NCBI GenBank assembly: GCA_035946735.1
Contig: DASYYZ010000035.1
Location: forward strand, 31,442-95,441
Length of the DNA: 64,000 nucleotides
From: Gp13-AA77 sp035946735
GTDB taxonomy: Bacteria; Acidobacteriota; Terriglobia; UBA7540
Direction of reading: 5' to 3'
The notes under the pieces were generated by a model. The model saw nothing but the letters and a program-made list of their open reading frames with translations, was not told the DNA's origin and did no database searches. Positions within the stretch are counted from its first letter, which is position 1. Every line of letters begins with the position of its first letter. Both the position numbers and the translations under genes were made by a program. Below are positions 52,556-60,953 of the stretch, piece by piece.

Positions 52556-52924
52556 ATGCAAGAGAAGCATGAAGGTAAAGGGCGGCAGCACGAGAGCATG
52601 GGTTCGCAGCACGAGGCTTCAGGGTCCAATCGATGCTCAAAGTGCAATCAGACGTTTGGTTCCGCCGAGGAACTCCGCCGGCACGAGCAACAGCAGCATC
52701 AGCACCAGCAGGCCCAAGCGCATTCGGGCCAGCAGGAGCAAGGCCGTGGTCAGCAGGAGCAAGGCCGCGGTCAACAGGGGCAACCCGGTCAGCAGGGACA
52801 ATCGCACTCCGGCCAGCAGGAGCAAGGCCGTGGTCAGCAGGGACAACCTGGTCAGCAGGGACAATCGCACTCTGGTCAGCAAGAGCAGGGCCGTGGCGAG
52901 AAGGGCCAAGCCGCCAAGCGCTAA
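52556..52924 (+). CDS. Single C2H2 zinc finger with Gln/Gly-rich repeat tail
   Basis: A 122-residue hydrophilic protein. Residues 27-48 (Cys27, Cys30, His43, His48) fit C-x2-C-x12-H-x4-H exactly: CSKCNQTFGSAEELRR followed by H-E-Q-Q-Q-H, a classic C2H2 finger, rare in bacteria. From about residue 56 the sequence is low-complexity repeats of a ~21-residue unit (HSGQQEQGRGQQ-GQPGQQGQS) repeated roughly two and a half times and ending EKGQAAKR. The DNA is correspondingly repetitive (52720-52905). A GGAAGG site precedes the ATG. DNA or RNA binding is possible, and the tail is probably disordered. Confidence 0.75.
   Translation: MQEKHEGKGRQHESMGSQHEASGSNRCSKCNQTFGSAEELRRHEQQQHQHQQAQAHSGQQEQGRGQQEQGRGQQGQPGQQGQSHSGQQEQGRGQQGQPGQQGQSHSGQQEQGRGEKGQAAKR
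52720..52905. repeat. In-frame tandem repeat region in zinc-finger gene
   Basis: Repeats of GGCCAGCAGGAGCAAGGCC-like sequence, unit about 63 bp (21 codons) with a nested shorter unit. Copy number may vary between strains because of slippage. Confidence 0.8.
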
Positions 52925-52956
52925 TCGCGGCTAAGGCTCTGCTTCCCCAAGCCGAC

Positions 52957-52991
52957 GGATAGTGCGGAGTTGCAGACACTCCGCACTATCC
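52957..52991 (+). terminator. Strong hairpin terminator after zinc-finger gene
   Basis: A perfect 14-bp stem (GGATAGTGCGGAGT at 52957-52970 and its complement at 52978-52991) with a 7-base loop, 32 bp after the zinc-finger stop codon. The 3' side reads CGTTTCTG, so the T run is weak. Termination or transcript protection is inferred. Confidence 0.7.
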
Positions 52992-53458
52992 CGTTTCTGC
53001 CGCAGACTCTCGAATGGAATCGTTCCAGCCGAATCTCACGGCACCACGCTGGTCGAGATCGCGGGTTGGGAACTACACGACAGTTTTTACAATCATCTTC
53101 CCTTCCTGTGACATTCATGTCACACGCTTACTCCAAAATCCACATTGTGACCCGGCGCTCAGCACGGCCGCTTGTGTCTGAGCACCCAAGTGCGGTCAAG
53201 CCGGGAAGTCGTCGAAGGCGTGTAATAGAGTTCTTGGTATGGACCCGCAGGCTGGCTTGCCGGCGTATTATGAAATCACATTTGCACGCGGAAACCGCCC
53301 CGAGAATTAGACGCTCCGGGCAGCGGGGGCCGGGTTGCGAGATGAGTCGTTGGAGCAGGAAATGTCGCCGTTCGGCCCAGCGGCTACTCCAACGAGTGCT
53401 TTTAAGCTATCTGCAGGGATAGCCGATATAGAATGGGCAAGGAAGTTTGGAGATCGAT
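52992..53458. other. 467-bp intergenic region, no gene seen
   Basis: Short open frames only, none with recognisable domains. The right end supplies GGAG before the ATG at 53459. Confidence 0.4.
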
Positions 53459-53650
53459 ATGAGCGACACAATGGATGAGGCGTTGGGACGACTTTTGCGA
53501 TGGGTGCGGCGGCATCCCATGACAGTTACAACTGCTGCCGTGGTGCTGGTGGCGGCGTTGGCGGTACCTATCGCGCGTCAAAGCGTCTCATCACAGAGCG
53601 CACAGCCTCCAGCCGATCTTGGTCCCGACGAGACTCCTCTGTTTATCTAG
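53459..53650 (+). CDS. Small single-pass membrane protein
   Basis: A 63-residue protein starting MSDTMDEALGRLLRWVRRHP, then one hydrophobic helix (MTVTTAAVVLVAALAVPIA) and a short polar tail SAQPPADLGPDETPLF. GGAG lies 5-8 bases upstream of the ATG. It is not similar to anything I can name. The charge pattern (basic before the helix) places the N-terminus inside. Short and isolated, so the call is tentative. Confidence 0.5.
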   Translation: MSDTMDEALGRLLRWVRRHPMTVTTAAVVLVAALAVPIARQSVSSQSAQPPADLGPDETPLFI

Positions 53651-53845
53651 GCCGTGTTGGGTCGCAGCACCCAAACAAACCTGCCGTTTCCACCCGAGGA
53701 CCCCACCAAACTGAGCTTTTTCTGACCGGGGAGCAGACCTGCCTTGGAATTGAAAATGGACAATAAGAGCTTTTGTGGGATAATGGCCCCGCTTGCCGAG
53801 TGCACGAGCAAGCGTTTACCACGTGTGGGGACCGGAGGATACAAC

Positions 53846-54316
53846 ATGGCTTTCTGCGCGAAGTGTGGAGCACAAGTTAGTTCTGGAGCAGGTTTCTGTG
53901 GCACTTGCGGCGCGCCCATCGGAAGCGCGCCACCTCCGCCTTCGGCCGCGCCGGTTGGGCCGCCGATGGCGTCAAACATCAGTGCTATGCTGACTTACAT
54001 TCCTTTTGTGGGCTGGATCATTGCCATCGTTTTTCTGGTGATCGAGCCTTACAAGAGCGACAGATTTGTCCGCTTCCACGCATTCCAATCGGTGTTTCTT
54101 GCGGTGTTTTCCTTTGTTCTTTACTGGGTGCTGAGCGCATTTGTTTTCTCCAGCATTTTGGGCTTCGGGTTTGGACTGTTCTGGGCCGTGTGGGGATTAG
54201 TCCGCCTGGCGATTTTCCTCTGCTGGCTGTTTATAATGTACAAGGCATACAACCGCGAGCACTACGAGCTGCCCTTCATCGGTTCGATCGCGGCGAAACA
54301 GGCTGCTTCGAGTTAG
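53846..54316 (+). CDS. Zinc-ribbon plus DUF4870-like membrane protein
   Basis: A 156-residue protein. The N-terminal zinc ribbon (MAFCAKCGAQVSSGAGFCGTCGAPIG, Cys pairs C-x2-C and C-x2-C) is followed by a Pro-rich linker and three hydrophobic helices (NISAMLTYIPFVGWIIAIVFLVIE, QSVFLAVFSFVLYWVLSAFVF, FWAVWGLVRLAIFLCWLFIMYKAY). KSDRFVRFHAFQSVFL is the typical DUF4870 loop. ATG 53846 is favoured because the ribbon starts there, and GGAGG sits ~10 bases upstream. Function unknown, likely membrane-associated. Confidence 0.82.
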   Translation: MAFCAKCGAQVSSGAGFCGTCGAPIGSAPPPPSAAPVGPPMASNISAMLTYIPFVGWIIAIVFLVIEPYKSDRFVRFHAFQSVFLAVFSFVLYWVLSAFVFSSILGFGFGLFWAVWGLVRLAIFLCWLFIMYKAYNREHYELPFIGSIAAKQAASS

Positions 54317-54355
54317 TTTCGTACGATCCAGACGGGCAATTTCGGCGGGGGAACG

Positions 54356-56344
54356 CTAAGGCTTGGTGAGAGTGGCGATAGCGGGAGTTGAGGAACAGAC
54401 TTCGTCAGTGGTGACGAGTCGAACGCCTGCCGCCAGCATCTCCGCAATGGCCTGACGGCCGCCTTCTCCGGTAATAGCGCAGATCGCGTCCACCACCAGA
54501 TCCACCGGCCGGTGCAGACGCCGCAGGGCCAGGGCCGATTCCTTCACGCAATAGTCCGTGGCCACTCCGAAGACGACGAATCGGCTGGGGCCAAGGGCCG
54601 CAAGCACGTCGCCGAAGTTGGGATTGGCCGCCACCGAATAGTCCTGTTTCTCAATCTCCAGAACCATCTCCTGGGCTCGATCGGAAGACGCGTGGAACGC
54701 GCCCGGCCGATTCGGCACCACCACTGCGTCGGCTCGCCTGGTTTCCGGAATTCGGCGCTGTCCGGGCGTGCCCACCACGCAGTGGGGCGGCCACCGGGCG
54801 AACGAGGGATCGTCCGCTGAGTGCGCATCCGCCGAGGCGATCCAAGGGATTCGGTGCTCGCGGGCGTGTTCCACAAGCTTGCGGAGGTTCGGCAGAATCT
54901 GCTCGGCGCCCGGCACGTAGAGCGCGCCGTTTGGGTCCATAAAATCCACCTGGGTATCGACGTCCAGGAAGACGATGGCATCCGGGCTGGTCACGTACTG
55001 TTTGCGCACTTCATCAAGCATGCGCTCGAGGGCGGCGCTGTGGGCGACAGGATATTGGGCGCCGGCGTGCAGTGATTTGTAGCGTTGCGGGAGGCGCTCC
55101 AGGCCCTGCAAGGTGCGATCGCGCGCTTCGCGGATCGGAAGCGAAGGCTGAAGGCGCCGGCCGCCTTGCATCACCAGCTCCAGAAGCGGGGCAGCCTCAG
55201 GATAGGATTCGTCCCAGCGCGTCACAAGGTCGTGGTGGAACAGGTCGCGGCCGCCAGATCCCGCCCGCGAGAAGCGAAAAACCTGTTTGCGCCCGGGCCA
55301 GTGCGCCTTCTGCTCGCTGAACTTGGTTTTTAGCTCTACCTGTCCGTCGCGCTCCACTTCCACCAGCTTGTAAACGACTCCCAAGGAAGGCACATCGTGC
55401 GATGTCGCGAGATCCGTTCCCACGCCGAAGGCATCGATAGGGGCGCAGGCCGCCGCCAGCTCGTGGATCTTGTATTCATTCAAATCTCCGCTGGCGAAGA
55501 CTCTAGTCTCGGTGTGCCCATGCTGGTCGAGGATCTCGCGCACGCGCTGGCTTTTCTCGAGCAGATCGCCGCTGTCGAGCCGCACACCGGCGAGCTTTCG
55601 CCCCAAGCTGGCGGCTGTTTCCGCTCCCGCCAGAGTATCGTAGGTATCGATCAGCAAGGTGGAGTCGGGAAAAGTGTCAAGCAGAGCCAGGAAGCTCTCA
55701 CGCTCGCTCGGATACGATTGCGTGAAAGAATGGGCAGCCGTCCCTGAAGTGGGCACGTCGTAAAGGTAGCCGGCGAGCACGTTGGAGGTGCCGGCGCAAC
55801 CGCCCACGTAAGCGGCCCGGGCCGCGCGAACGCCAGCCTGGGGTCCATGAGCGCGCCGCGTGCCGAACTCCCACACCGGACGGCCGCCGGCGGCGCTGCA
55901 GACGCGGGCGGCTTTGGACGCGATCAGAGTTTCGAAGTTCGCCACCGAGAGCAGGTAGGTTTCGACGATCTGCGCCTCGATGATGGGCGCGGACACCTGC
56001 AAAATCGGCTCGCCGCCAAAGATCAGCGTCCCCTCCGGCACGGCGTACAATTCCCCGGTGAAGCGGAAGCTGCGAAGATAGCCGAAAAAATCGTCGGAAA
56101 CGGTGTGGAACACGGGGAGACTGCGCAGAAACGTGACATCCTGATCGGTGAAATGGAGATTCTCGAGATACCCGAGCGCCGAGTCCAGCCCGGCTGCCAC
56201 CAGGTAGGACCTCTCCGGGGGCAACTGCCGCACGAAGAGCTCGAACGTGGCCCTGGTTGGGACGCGGTGCTCGAAATACGCCGCCGCCATCGTCAGCTCA
56301 TAGAGATCGGTCAGCAGCGCCCGATTGTTATAGGCCTCGATCAT
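54356..56344 (-). CDS. Fused nicotinate phosphoribosyltransferase-nicotinamidase
   Basis: A 662-residue fusion of two consecutive NAD-salvage enzymes. Residues 1-~445 form NAPRTase (PncB type): ALLTDLYELTMAAAY, GTRRAHGP, PTSGTAAHSFTQSYP (phosphorylated His205), GVRLDSGDL and FASGDLNEYKI. Residues ~453-662 form a nicotinamidase/isochorismatase-fold domain with Asp463 (DVDTQVDF), Lys566 (EKQDYS) and Cys599 (ATDYCVKE). Zinc ligands Asp506, His508 and His521 support a true nicotinamidase. Nicotinamide would be deamidated, then coupled to PRPP within one polypeptide. ATG 56344 chosen; a TTG at 56374 is also in frame. Confidence 0.92.
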   Translation of the reverse strand: MIEAYNNRALLTDLYELTMAAAYFEHRVPTRATFELFVRQLPPERSYLVAAGLDSALGYLENLHFTDQDVTFLRSLPVFHTVSDDFFGYLRSFRFTGELYAVPEGTLIFGGEPILQVSAPIIEAQIVETYLLSVANFETLIASKAARVCSAAGGRPVWEFGTRRAHGPQAGVRAARAAYVGGCAGTSNVLAGYLYDVPTSGTAAHSFTQSYPSERESFLALLDTFPDSTLLIDTYDTLAGAETAASLGRKLAGVRLDSGDLLEKSQRVREILDQHGHTETRVFASGDLNEYKIHELAAACAPIDAFGVGTDLATSHDVPSLGVVYKLVEVERDGQVELKTKFSEQKAHWPGRKQVFRFSRAGSGGRDLFHHDLVTRWDESYPEAAPLLELVMQGGRRLQPSLPIREARDRTLQGLERLPQRYKSLHAGAQYPVAHSAALERMLDEVRKQYVTSPDAIVFLDVDTQVDFMDPNGALYVPGAEQILPNLRKLVEHAREHRIPWIASADAHSADDPSFARWPPHCVVGTPGQRRIPETRRADAVVVPNRPGAFHASSDRAQEMVLEIEKQDYSVAANPNFGDVLAALGPSRFVVFGVATDYCVKESALALRRLHRPVDLVVDAICAITGEGGRQAIAEMLAAGVRLVTTDEVCSSTPAIATLTKP

Positions 56345-56641
56345 GGATCGATTTTTAGATGTTCTGGAAGACAAATCCTATTGCTGTTTCTGCGAGGATC
56401 ATGAGATTGAACGTCGCACGGCTCGCTTCGCACCTCGAAAGTCAGTATGGTTTTGGCCGTAAATGAAGTCAAGCGACCGCGGCGGTGGGAGCGGCTTGGT
56501 GAGATTAGTGAATATGCCGTCTCGCATGGCGGTTTCAACGCCAGCGACAGCAAACTCAGGGTGGGCCTAAACCGCTGAGCCGGGCACTGCGAGCAGGGAC
56601 TTCAGGCCAGCACGAAAATTGAAAATCGCAAATCAAAAATT

Positions 56642-57460
56642 TTAGTCGCCGGCGATTCTGTAGTTGGTCCCGTAATTGATGTTGAAAACGTTGTAGACCA
56701 TGAAGTAGGAGATGAACGGCTGTATCTTCGAGAGTCGATTCTTGGGAACGAAGACGAGGTCTCCGGATTGGAGCGCAACATCGTTCTGCAGTTCGCCTTT
56801 GTCGAGAACGCGCTTCAGGTTGATCAGCCTGCACTGGACCCAGTCATTCGAGGTGCGCCGGAAGAGCAGCACCTGGGAGTGCTTGGCGGTATTGAGCAGG
56901 AATCCGCCGGCAGCCTCGATAGACTCGGCCACCGTGAATGGGCCGTGAAGGATGAATTTACCCGGATTGGTCACTTGTCCGCCCACCACGAAATACGGTT
57001 TCTCCATGTTCGTGATGGTTGCCGAAACCATAATCGGCGGAGTCAAGATGCCCGCGTAGGCTTTCCGGATGGCGTCGTCCACTTCAGGCAGCGTCAGACC
57101 CTGGACATTAATGTCGGGTCCCCCGACCAAGCTGATAACGCCGTCGGGCAGCACGGTGACGGTCTCGTCCAGGGCCCTCATGATGGTGAAGAACAGGTTC
57201 ACCTGGTCGCCAACCTGCACCCGGTAACGCGCGCCGGTGGCCCGCAACACCGGTACATCGAGCTTCTCGCCGTAACCTTGGACCGTCGCCAGAATCTCCT
57301 TGGTGGCGGGATCGGCCGGCCTTGGGACAGAGGATACCGGTTGCGAAGCGGCTGCCGCGGATTGCGACTGGGCCGAGGGCGACTCCGGAAGCTGAGCCTT
57401 CAGCGCGGGCGGCAAAGTCACAACCAAAGCTAATAGTGCGGTAATCTTCATATTCGTCAT
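56642..57460 (-). CDS. Polysaccharide export protein, Wza/OtnA-like
   Basis: A 272-residue exported protein with a signal peptide (MKITALLALVVTLPPALKAQ) but no obvious lipobox cysteine. A Poly_export domain (ARYRVQVGDQVNLFFTIM...DETVTVLPDGVISLVGGPDINVQGLTLPEVDDAI) is followed by SLBB-like segments (PYFVVGGQVTNPGKFILHGPFTVAESIEAAGG and VALQSGDLVFVPKNRL). It may form the periplasmic/outer-membrane export channel for capsule or exopolysaccharide. It stands alone; it could serve the GT2 operon at 37.7-40.6 kb, although that system already has its own barrel. ATG 57460 chosen; ATG 57451 is also possible. Confidence 0.88.
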   Translation of the reverse strand: MTNMKITALLALVVTLPPALKAQLPESPSAQSQSAAAASQPVSSVPRPADPATKEILATVQGYGEKLDVPVLRATGARYRVQVGDQVNLFFTIMRALDETVTVLPDGVISLVGGPDINVQGLTLPEVDDAIRKAYAGILTPPIMVSATITNMEKPYFVVGGQVTNPGKFILHGPFTVAESIEAAGGFLLNTAKHSQVLLFRRTSNDWVQCRLINLKRVLDKGELQNDVALQSGDLVFVPKNRLSKIQPFISYFMVYNVFNINYGTNYRIAGD

Positions 57461-57529
57461 CCGCCGAACTCTCTTCTTGGAATGGAGGCTATTATACCAC
57501 GCGCATTCGTGCACGAGTCGGCGATTCGA

Positions 57530-57682
57530 GGTTACTTAGTGAGTATCTTAAAATATGACTACAACCGCGAATGTAGCGCCGGTCTGTGACCGGCGTCTTT
57601 CGCCGCTTCCCTTACGGGACAGGCTCCGAGCGGCGCCACAGCGAGCGACGTCGCAGTATTCTGCGATCTTCGCTAAGTAACC
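57530..57682. repeat. 153-bp MITE-like element with GGTTACTTAG ends
   Basis: GGTTACTTAGTGA at 57530-57542 and the inverted GGTTACTTAGCGA at 57682-57670 differ at one base. Inside is a GCGCCGGTC-TGT-GACCGGCG hairpin (57576-57595). No target duplication and no coding capacity were seen. Different from the other repeat families in the window. Confidence 0.6.
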
Positions 57683-57704
57683 CCGTTAGAAGGATCCATT
57701 CACC

Positions 57705-58385
57705 ATGGTTGAGCGTGCCGCCGAGATCGGGTTCCTGCTGGTGCTGGTGGCGGGCATTCCCGTGATGAGCTGGATCACTGCCCATGACCCGCAGGTGCGC
57801 ACGGCGCCACGTCCGGCGCTCTATGCCTCAGCGGCGTTATCGGAGTGGATGTTTACGGGAATGGGCCTGGCAGCCGTGAGGGTTGCGCGGCTAAGCGCGG
57901 CTTCGCTCGGCTTCCGCTCGATTCCGTGGCCGAGCTTCGCTTATTGGACCGGTCTCGTCCTGCTAATCTCCGGCGCCGGACTCGCCCTGGTCCTGCTGCT
58001 CGAGCGCCGGGGATGGTGGCCCGACGAGTCCGACCTGGTCTACCTGCTGATGCCGAAAAGCCGCGCGGAGAAAGCGTGGGCCCTGGCTTTAGTGGCGCCG
58101 ACGGCGGCGCTTGCCGAGGAATTCCTTTATCGCGGCTACCTGTTCGCAATGATAGCGCGCGGCCTCCACTCCACGGTCTGGGCGTGGGGGCTTTCCTCCG
58201 CAGCCTTTGGCCTGGCGCATCTCTATCAGCGGCCGAGCGGCATGGTCCGTGCGGCCCTGCTCGGCGCATTGCTGGCATGGCCGCTGGCACGCACTGGAAG
58301 CCTCTACCCAGGCATGGCAACGCACTTCCTGATTGACGCGGTGGCCTTCGGGTGGCTCGGACCGAAAATGTTGAGGGGTGAATAA
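57705..58385 (+). CDS. CPBP-family intramembrane glutamic protease
   Basis: A 226-residue membrane protein with about seven hydrophobic helices. The CPBP motifs are AEEFLYRGYLF (Glu138, Glu139, Arg143), AFGLAHLYQ (His172) and THFLIDAVAF (His207), all expected catalytic or metal-proximal positions. Homologues include CAAX proteases, bacteriocin-immunity proteins and some phage-defence proteins; none of these roles can be assigned here. It sits just left of the palindromic-repeat and methyltransferase region. Confidence 0.88.
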   Translation: MVERAAEIGFLLVLVAGIPVMSWITAHDPQVRTAPRPALYASAALSEWMFTGMGLAAVRVARLSAASLGFRSIPWPSFAYWTGLVLLISGAGLALVLLLERRGWWPDESDLVYLLMPKSRAEKAWALALVAPTAALAEEFLYRGYLFAMIARGLHSTVWAWGLSSAAFGLAHLYQRPSGMVRAALLGALLAWPLARTGSLYPGMATHFLIDAVAFGWLGPKMLRGE

Positions 58386-58404
58386 ACATTGTTTACCGGA
58401 TGGA

Positions 58405-58437
58405 GTGGCAACGACATTGTCTTGTATGTCGTCGCCC
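58405..58437 (+). repeat. REP-like palindrome copy 1
   Basis: A 33-bp copy with arms GGCAACGACAT and ATGTCGTCGCC around an 8-base loop. It matches 61564-61596 with two mismatches. Confidence 0.85.
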
Positions 58438-58442
58438 TGACC

Positions 58443-58568
58443 CTACTCTTGCCCCTGCCAAGCTATGATGTCCATCGAAAGAAGCGAGCTGTCCTTCAGA
58501 TAGTAGAAACGCCAACTCGACCAGGGCCAGTCGGCTGGTTGGCTTAAGCGGTCGGAGTCAAAGATGCG
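58443..58568 (-). pseudogene. C-terminal remnant of a REP-associated tyrosine transposase (RAYT)
   Basis: The minus strand encodes DRLSQPADWPWSSWRFYYLK and SSLLSMD before its stop. The DWPWSSWRFY box is characteristic of the C-terminus of IS200-like REP-associated transposases. The catalytic HUH and Tyr region is absent, and the frame upstream (to 58664) shows no family resemblance, so this is a fragment. It lies between two inverted palindromes, as expected for the REP elements such enzymes act on. Confidence 0.65.
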
Positions 58569-58663
58569 GGCGCGCCGACAGGCGTTCGCGGTGAGGTAGT
58601 GAGGGGGGTTGTATCCGTAATAGCATGGGCCGTCGTAGTGACACAGGCTCAGTTTAGCTTTCA

Positions 58664-58709
58664 TGGCGACGACATAAGAAGCGATGTCGTCGCCACCCTC
58701 GGTGGCCAG
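58664..58709 (-). repeat. REP-like palindrome copy 2 (inverted)
   Basis: Arms GGCGACGACAT and ATGTCGTCGCC (58665-58694) plus the flank GGTGGCCAG. Read on the minus strand it aligns with 61551-61596 over about 46 bp with a few mismatches in the loop and flank. Confidence 0.85.
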
Positions 58710-58730
58710 GGGTCGGCGCGCGTGGTTGTT

Positions 58731-58739
58731 TGTTATAAT
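58731..58739 (+). promoter_or_regulatory. Extended -10 promoter of the methyltransferase cassette
   Basis: TGTTATAAT: a consensus TATAAT (58734-58739) with the TGn extension and no good -35. The predicted start, about 7 bases downstream, leaves only 3-5 bases before ATG 58750, so the mRNA may be leaderless. Confidence 0.6.
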
Positions 58740-58749
58740 GGGTTTACCT

Positions 58750-60054
58750 ATGTCGGGAGAACCGGCTACTCAGTTAACTTTTTTTTCTCCGACGCGACCG
58801 CCAGTATCGGATGAGCGGGATACGACGTCCACATTTCTGGACAATCTGCGGCTGCCGATTCATAGATGGTTCCGCTATTCTGCAGGTTTTTCGGCTTCCT
58901 GGGCGAGACAGCTCATCGCGGGAGAGTCCGCCAGAGGACGGAGACGGGTTCTCGATCCCTTCGCGGGCTCCGCAACAGTCCTGTTGGAGAGCGAAGCATG
59001 TGGCTCGCCATCACTCGGAGTGGAAGCGCACCCGTTTATCGCACGAGTTGCCCGGGCAAAGCTCCGGTGGCGGGTCCGTCCTTTGGCCTTTAGAGAGTTC
59101 GCAATGACTGTTCTAGAGCGGGCGAAACGGCTCCGCCCGCCCATGAGGGAATATGCGGCGTTGCTAGAGAAATGTTTCCCGGCGCAAGCGCTTTCAAGCC
59201 TCCAATCATTATTGGTCGCCTGGGAGGCGGTGGCGGATGAGACCAATGTTTCTGAACTAACTTGGCTAACCCTGGCCTCGATATTGAGAGAGTGCTCTCC
59301 CGTGGGTACGGCACAGTGGCAGTACGTTCTCCCGAAAAAGGAGAAGGCAAAATCCGCCGATCCCTACCAGGCATTTGCAGCGAAGGTTGATCTGATGTGT
59401 AAAGACATGGTCGTACGCCAGCACATGCCGCTTGGGCCCGAAGCCGTCGTGCACAGGGACGACGCTCGGCTCTGTTCGTCCGTTCCCGATGGCTGGGCCG
59501 ATCTTGTGGTAACGTCTCCTCCATATGCCAACAACTACGACTATGCGGACGCGACCAGACTTGAAATGACGTTTTTCGGAGAGGTTTCGGACTGGCGCGA
59601 CCTGCAAAAGGCCGTCAGGACTTACCTCGTTCGCTCATGCACTCAGCACGCGGCACCCCTCATGCCCCAGACTTCGGACATCGTTGGAGGCCCACTTCTA
59701 CGTCCTATTCAGAGCGAGATCTCGCAGCAATGCGAACTGCTTTCGGTGCAGAGAGAGAAACATGGAGGGAGGAAGCCATACCACACGATGATCGCTGCGT
59801 ATTTCACCGACATGGCGAACTTCTGGGTTACCCTCCGTCGTGTAACCGCTGAGAACTCGTTGGTTTGCTTGGTCGTGGGAGATTCAGCTCCTTACGGAGT
59901 TCACATACCTGTCGATCAGTGGTTAGGCAGACTTGCCGTTGCGGCGGGCTTTGGCTCGTATCACTTCGAGAAAACAAGAGACCGAAACGTGAAGTGGAAG
60001 AACCGTAAGCACCGCGTTCCGCTGCAGGAAGGCAGACTCTGGGTGCAAGGTTGA
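58750..60054 (+). CDS. DNA methyltransferase (N4-cytosine/N6-adenine class)
   Basis: A 434-residue SAM-dependent DNA methylase. The SAM motif I, RRVLDPFAGSATVLLE (DPFAGSAT at 69-76), is followed by GVEAHPF. Catalytic motif IV, VVTSPPYANNYDYADA (SPPY at 256-259), comes ~180 residues later, with a target-recognition-like region between. This order matches the alpha-type arrangement, and SPPY often marks N4-cytosine enzymes, but specificity is unknown. ATG 58750 was chosen because upstream ATG 58738 lies inside the -10 box. It is the first gene of a tight three-gene cassette; the nuclease gene begins 3 bp after its stop. Confidence 0.88.
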   Translation: MSGEPATQLTFFSPTRPPVSDERDTTSTFLDNLRLPIHRWFRYSAGFSASWARQLIAGESARGRRRVLDPFAGSATVLLESEACGSPSLGVEAHPFIARVARAKLRWRVRPLAFREFAMTVLERAKRLRPPMREYAALLEKCFPAQALSSLQSLLVAWEAVADETNVSELTWLTLASILRECSPVGTAQWQYVLPKKEKAKSADPYQAFAAKVDLMCKDMVVRQHMPLGPEAVVHRDDARLCSSVPDGWADLVVTSPPYANNYDYADATRLEMTFFGEVSDWRDLQKAVRTYLVRSCTQHAAPLMPQTSDIVGGPLLRPIQSEISQQCELLSVQREKHGGRKPYHTMIAAYFTDMANFWVTLRRVTAENSLVCLVVGDSAPYGVHIPVDQWLGRLAVAAGFGSYHFEKTRDRNVKWKNRKHRVPLQEGRLWVQG

Positions 60055-60057
60055 ACG

Positions 60058-60951
60058 ATGGCAGAAGCGCCGGGACACAAACTTGGCCAAATTATTGGTG
60101 AGGTGCTGGAGCAGAGTGTTGAACCCCTCTTGCGCGCCTTCGCGGACAAGCATCATCTGTACCTCGACAAGAAAGGGCCTCGCGGCGTCAGAATCGGCAA
60201 CACGGTTACGTGGACCGATCGGAAGGGTAACAGTCACGATCTAGACTACGTCCTAGAGAGAAACGGAACTGACGGCAGCCAAGGAACGCCGGTCGCGTTC
60301 ATCGAGACCGCCTGGCGGCGCTACACAAAACACTCGCGCAATAAAGCCCAAGAAATCCAAGGGGCCATTGTTCCCCTCTGCGAGACCTTCAGTCATGTTG
60401 GGCCATTTTGCGGGGCAATACTGGCGGGCGAATTCACTGATGGTGCCCTGTCTCAGCTAAGCTCGCTTGGTTTCACCGTGCTCTATTTCTCTTATGAGAC
60501 CGTGCTTGCGGCGTTCGGCCACGTCGATCTTGACATGAGCTTTGAGGAAAACACGGCGACTACCGCCCTGTCGCGCAAGGTGAAAGCGTGGAAACGCTTG
60601 AGCCCGAAACGTCAGACCTTAGTTGCAACAAAGCTACTTGAGCTCAATGGGGAGGAAGTTGAGGAATTCCTGACCGTGCTCGAACGAGCTGTTACTAGGC
60701 GGATTGAGATCGTCCGAATTCTCCCGCTGTACGGGCACTTTGCTGAGTGTGCCTCCGTAGAAGAGGCCATTGCCTTCATTCAGCGATACGAAGAACGACG
60801 CCGCGAAGCCGGTCCCCTCGTCAGGTACGAAATCCAAGTGGTGTACGCCAATGGCGACCGCATCGAGGGCAGATTTAGTGGAAAACAAGATGCGATCAAG
60901 TTTCTAGCCCCATTTCTGCCGCCGTCTGACGAAGGGAAAGGAGACGTTTGA
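60058..60951 (+). CDS. Putative restriction endonuclease of the cassette
   Basis: A 297-residue protein without signal or membrane segments. After a helical start (KLGQIIGEVLEQSVEPLL) the region HDLDYVLERNG (Asp61/Asp63) then PVAFIETAWRRYTKHSRNKAQEI (Glu83) looks like a PD-(D/E)xK nuclease core. The canonical lysine two residues after Glu83 is alanine, and a nearby Lys91 or Arg may substitute. The C-terminal half is helical with EEVEEFLTVLERAVTRRIEIVRILPLYG. Position directly after the methyltransferase supports restriction function. I do not recognise a named enzyme. Confidence 0.7.
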   Translation: MAEAPGHKLGQIIGEVLEQSVEPLLRAFADKHHLYLDKKGPRGVRIGNTVTWTDRKGNSHDLDYVLERNGTDGSQGTPVAFIETAWRRYTKHSRNKAQEIQGAIVPLCETFSHVGPFCGAILAGEFTDGALSQLSSLGFTVLYFSYETVLAAFGHVDLDMSFEENTATTALSRKVKAWKRLSPKRQTLVATKLLELNGEEVEEFLTVLERAVTRRIEIVRILPLYGHFAECASVEEAIAFIQRYEERRREAGPLVRYEIQVVYANGDRIEGRFSGKQDAIKFLAPFLPPSDEGKGDV

Positions 60952-60953
60952 TC

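Noticed and set aside
52720..52905. Possible CRISPR array
   Set aside because: The repeats are contiguous, in frame and without unique spacers; they are coding tandem repeats.
54356..56344. Missing catalytic lysine in the nicotinamidase half
   Set aside because: A first alignment put proline at the lysine position, but EKQDYSVAANPN supplies Lys566 in the known E-K-Q motif of this subfamily.
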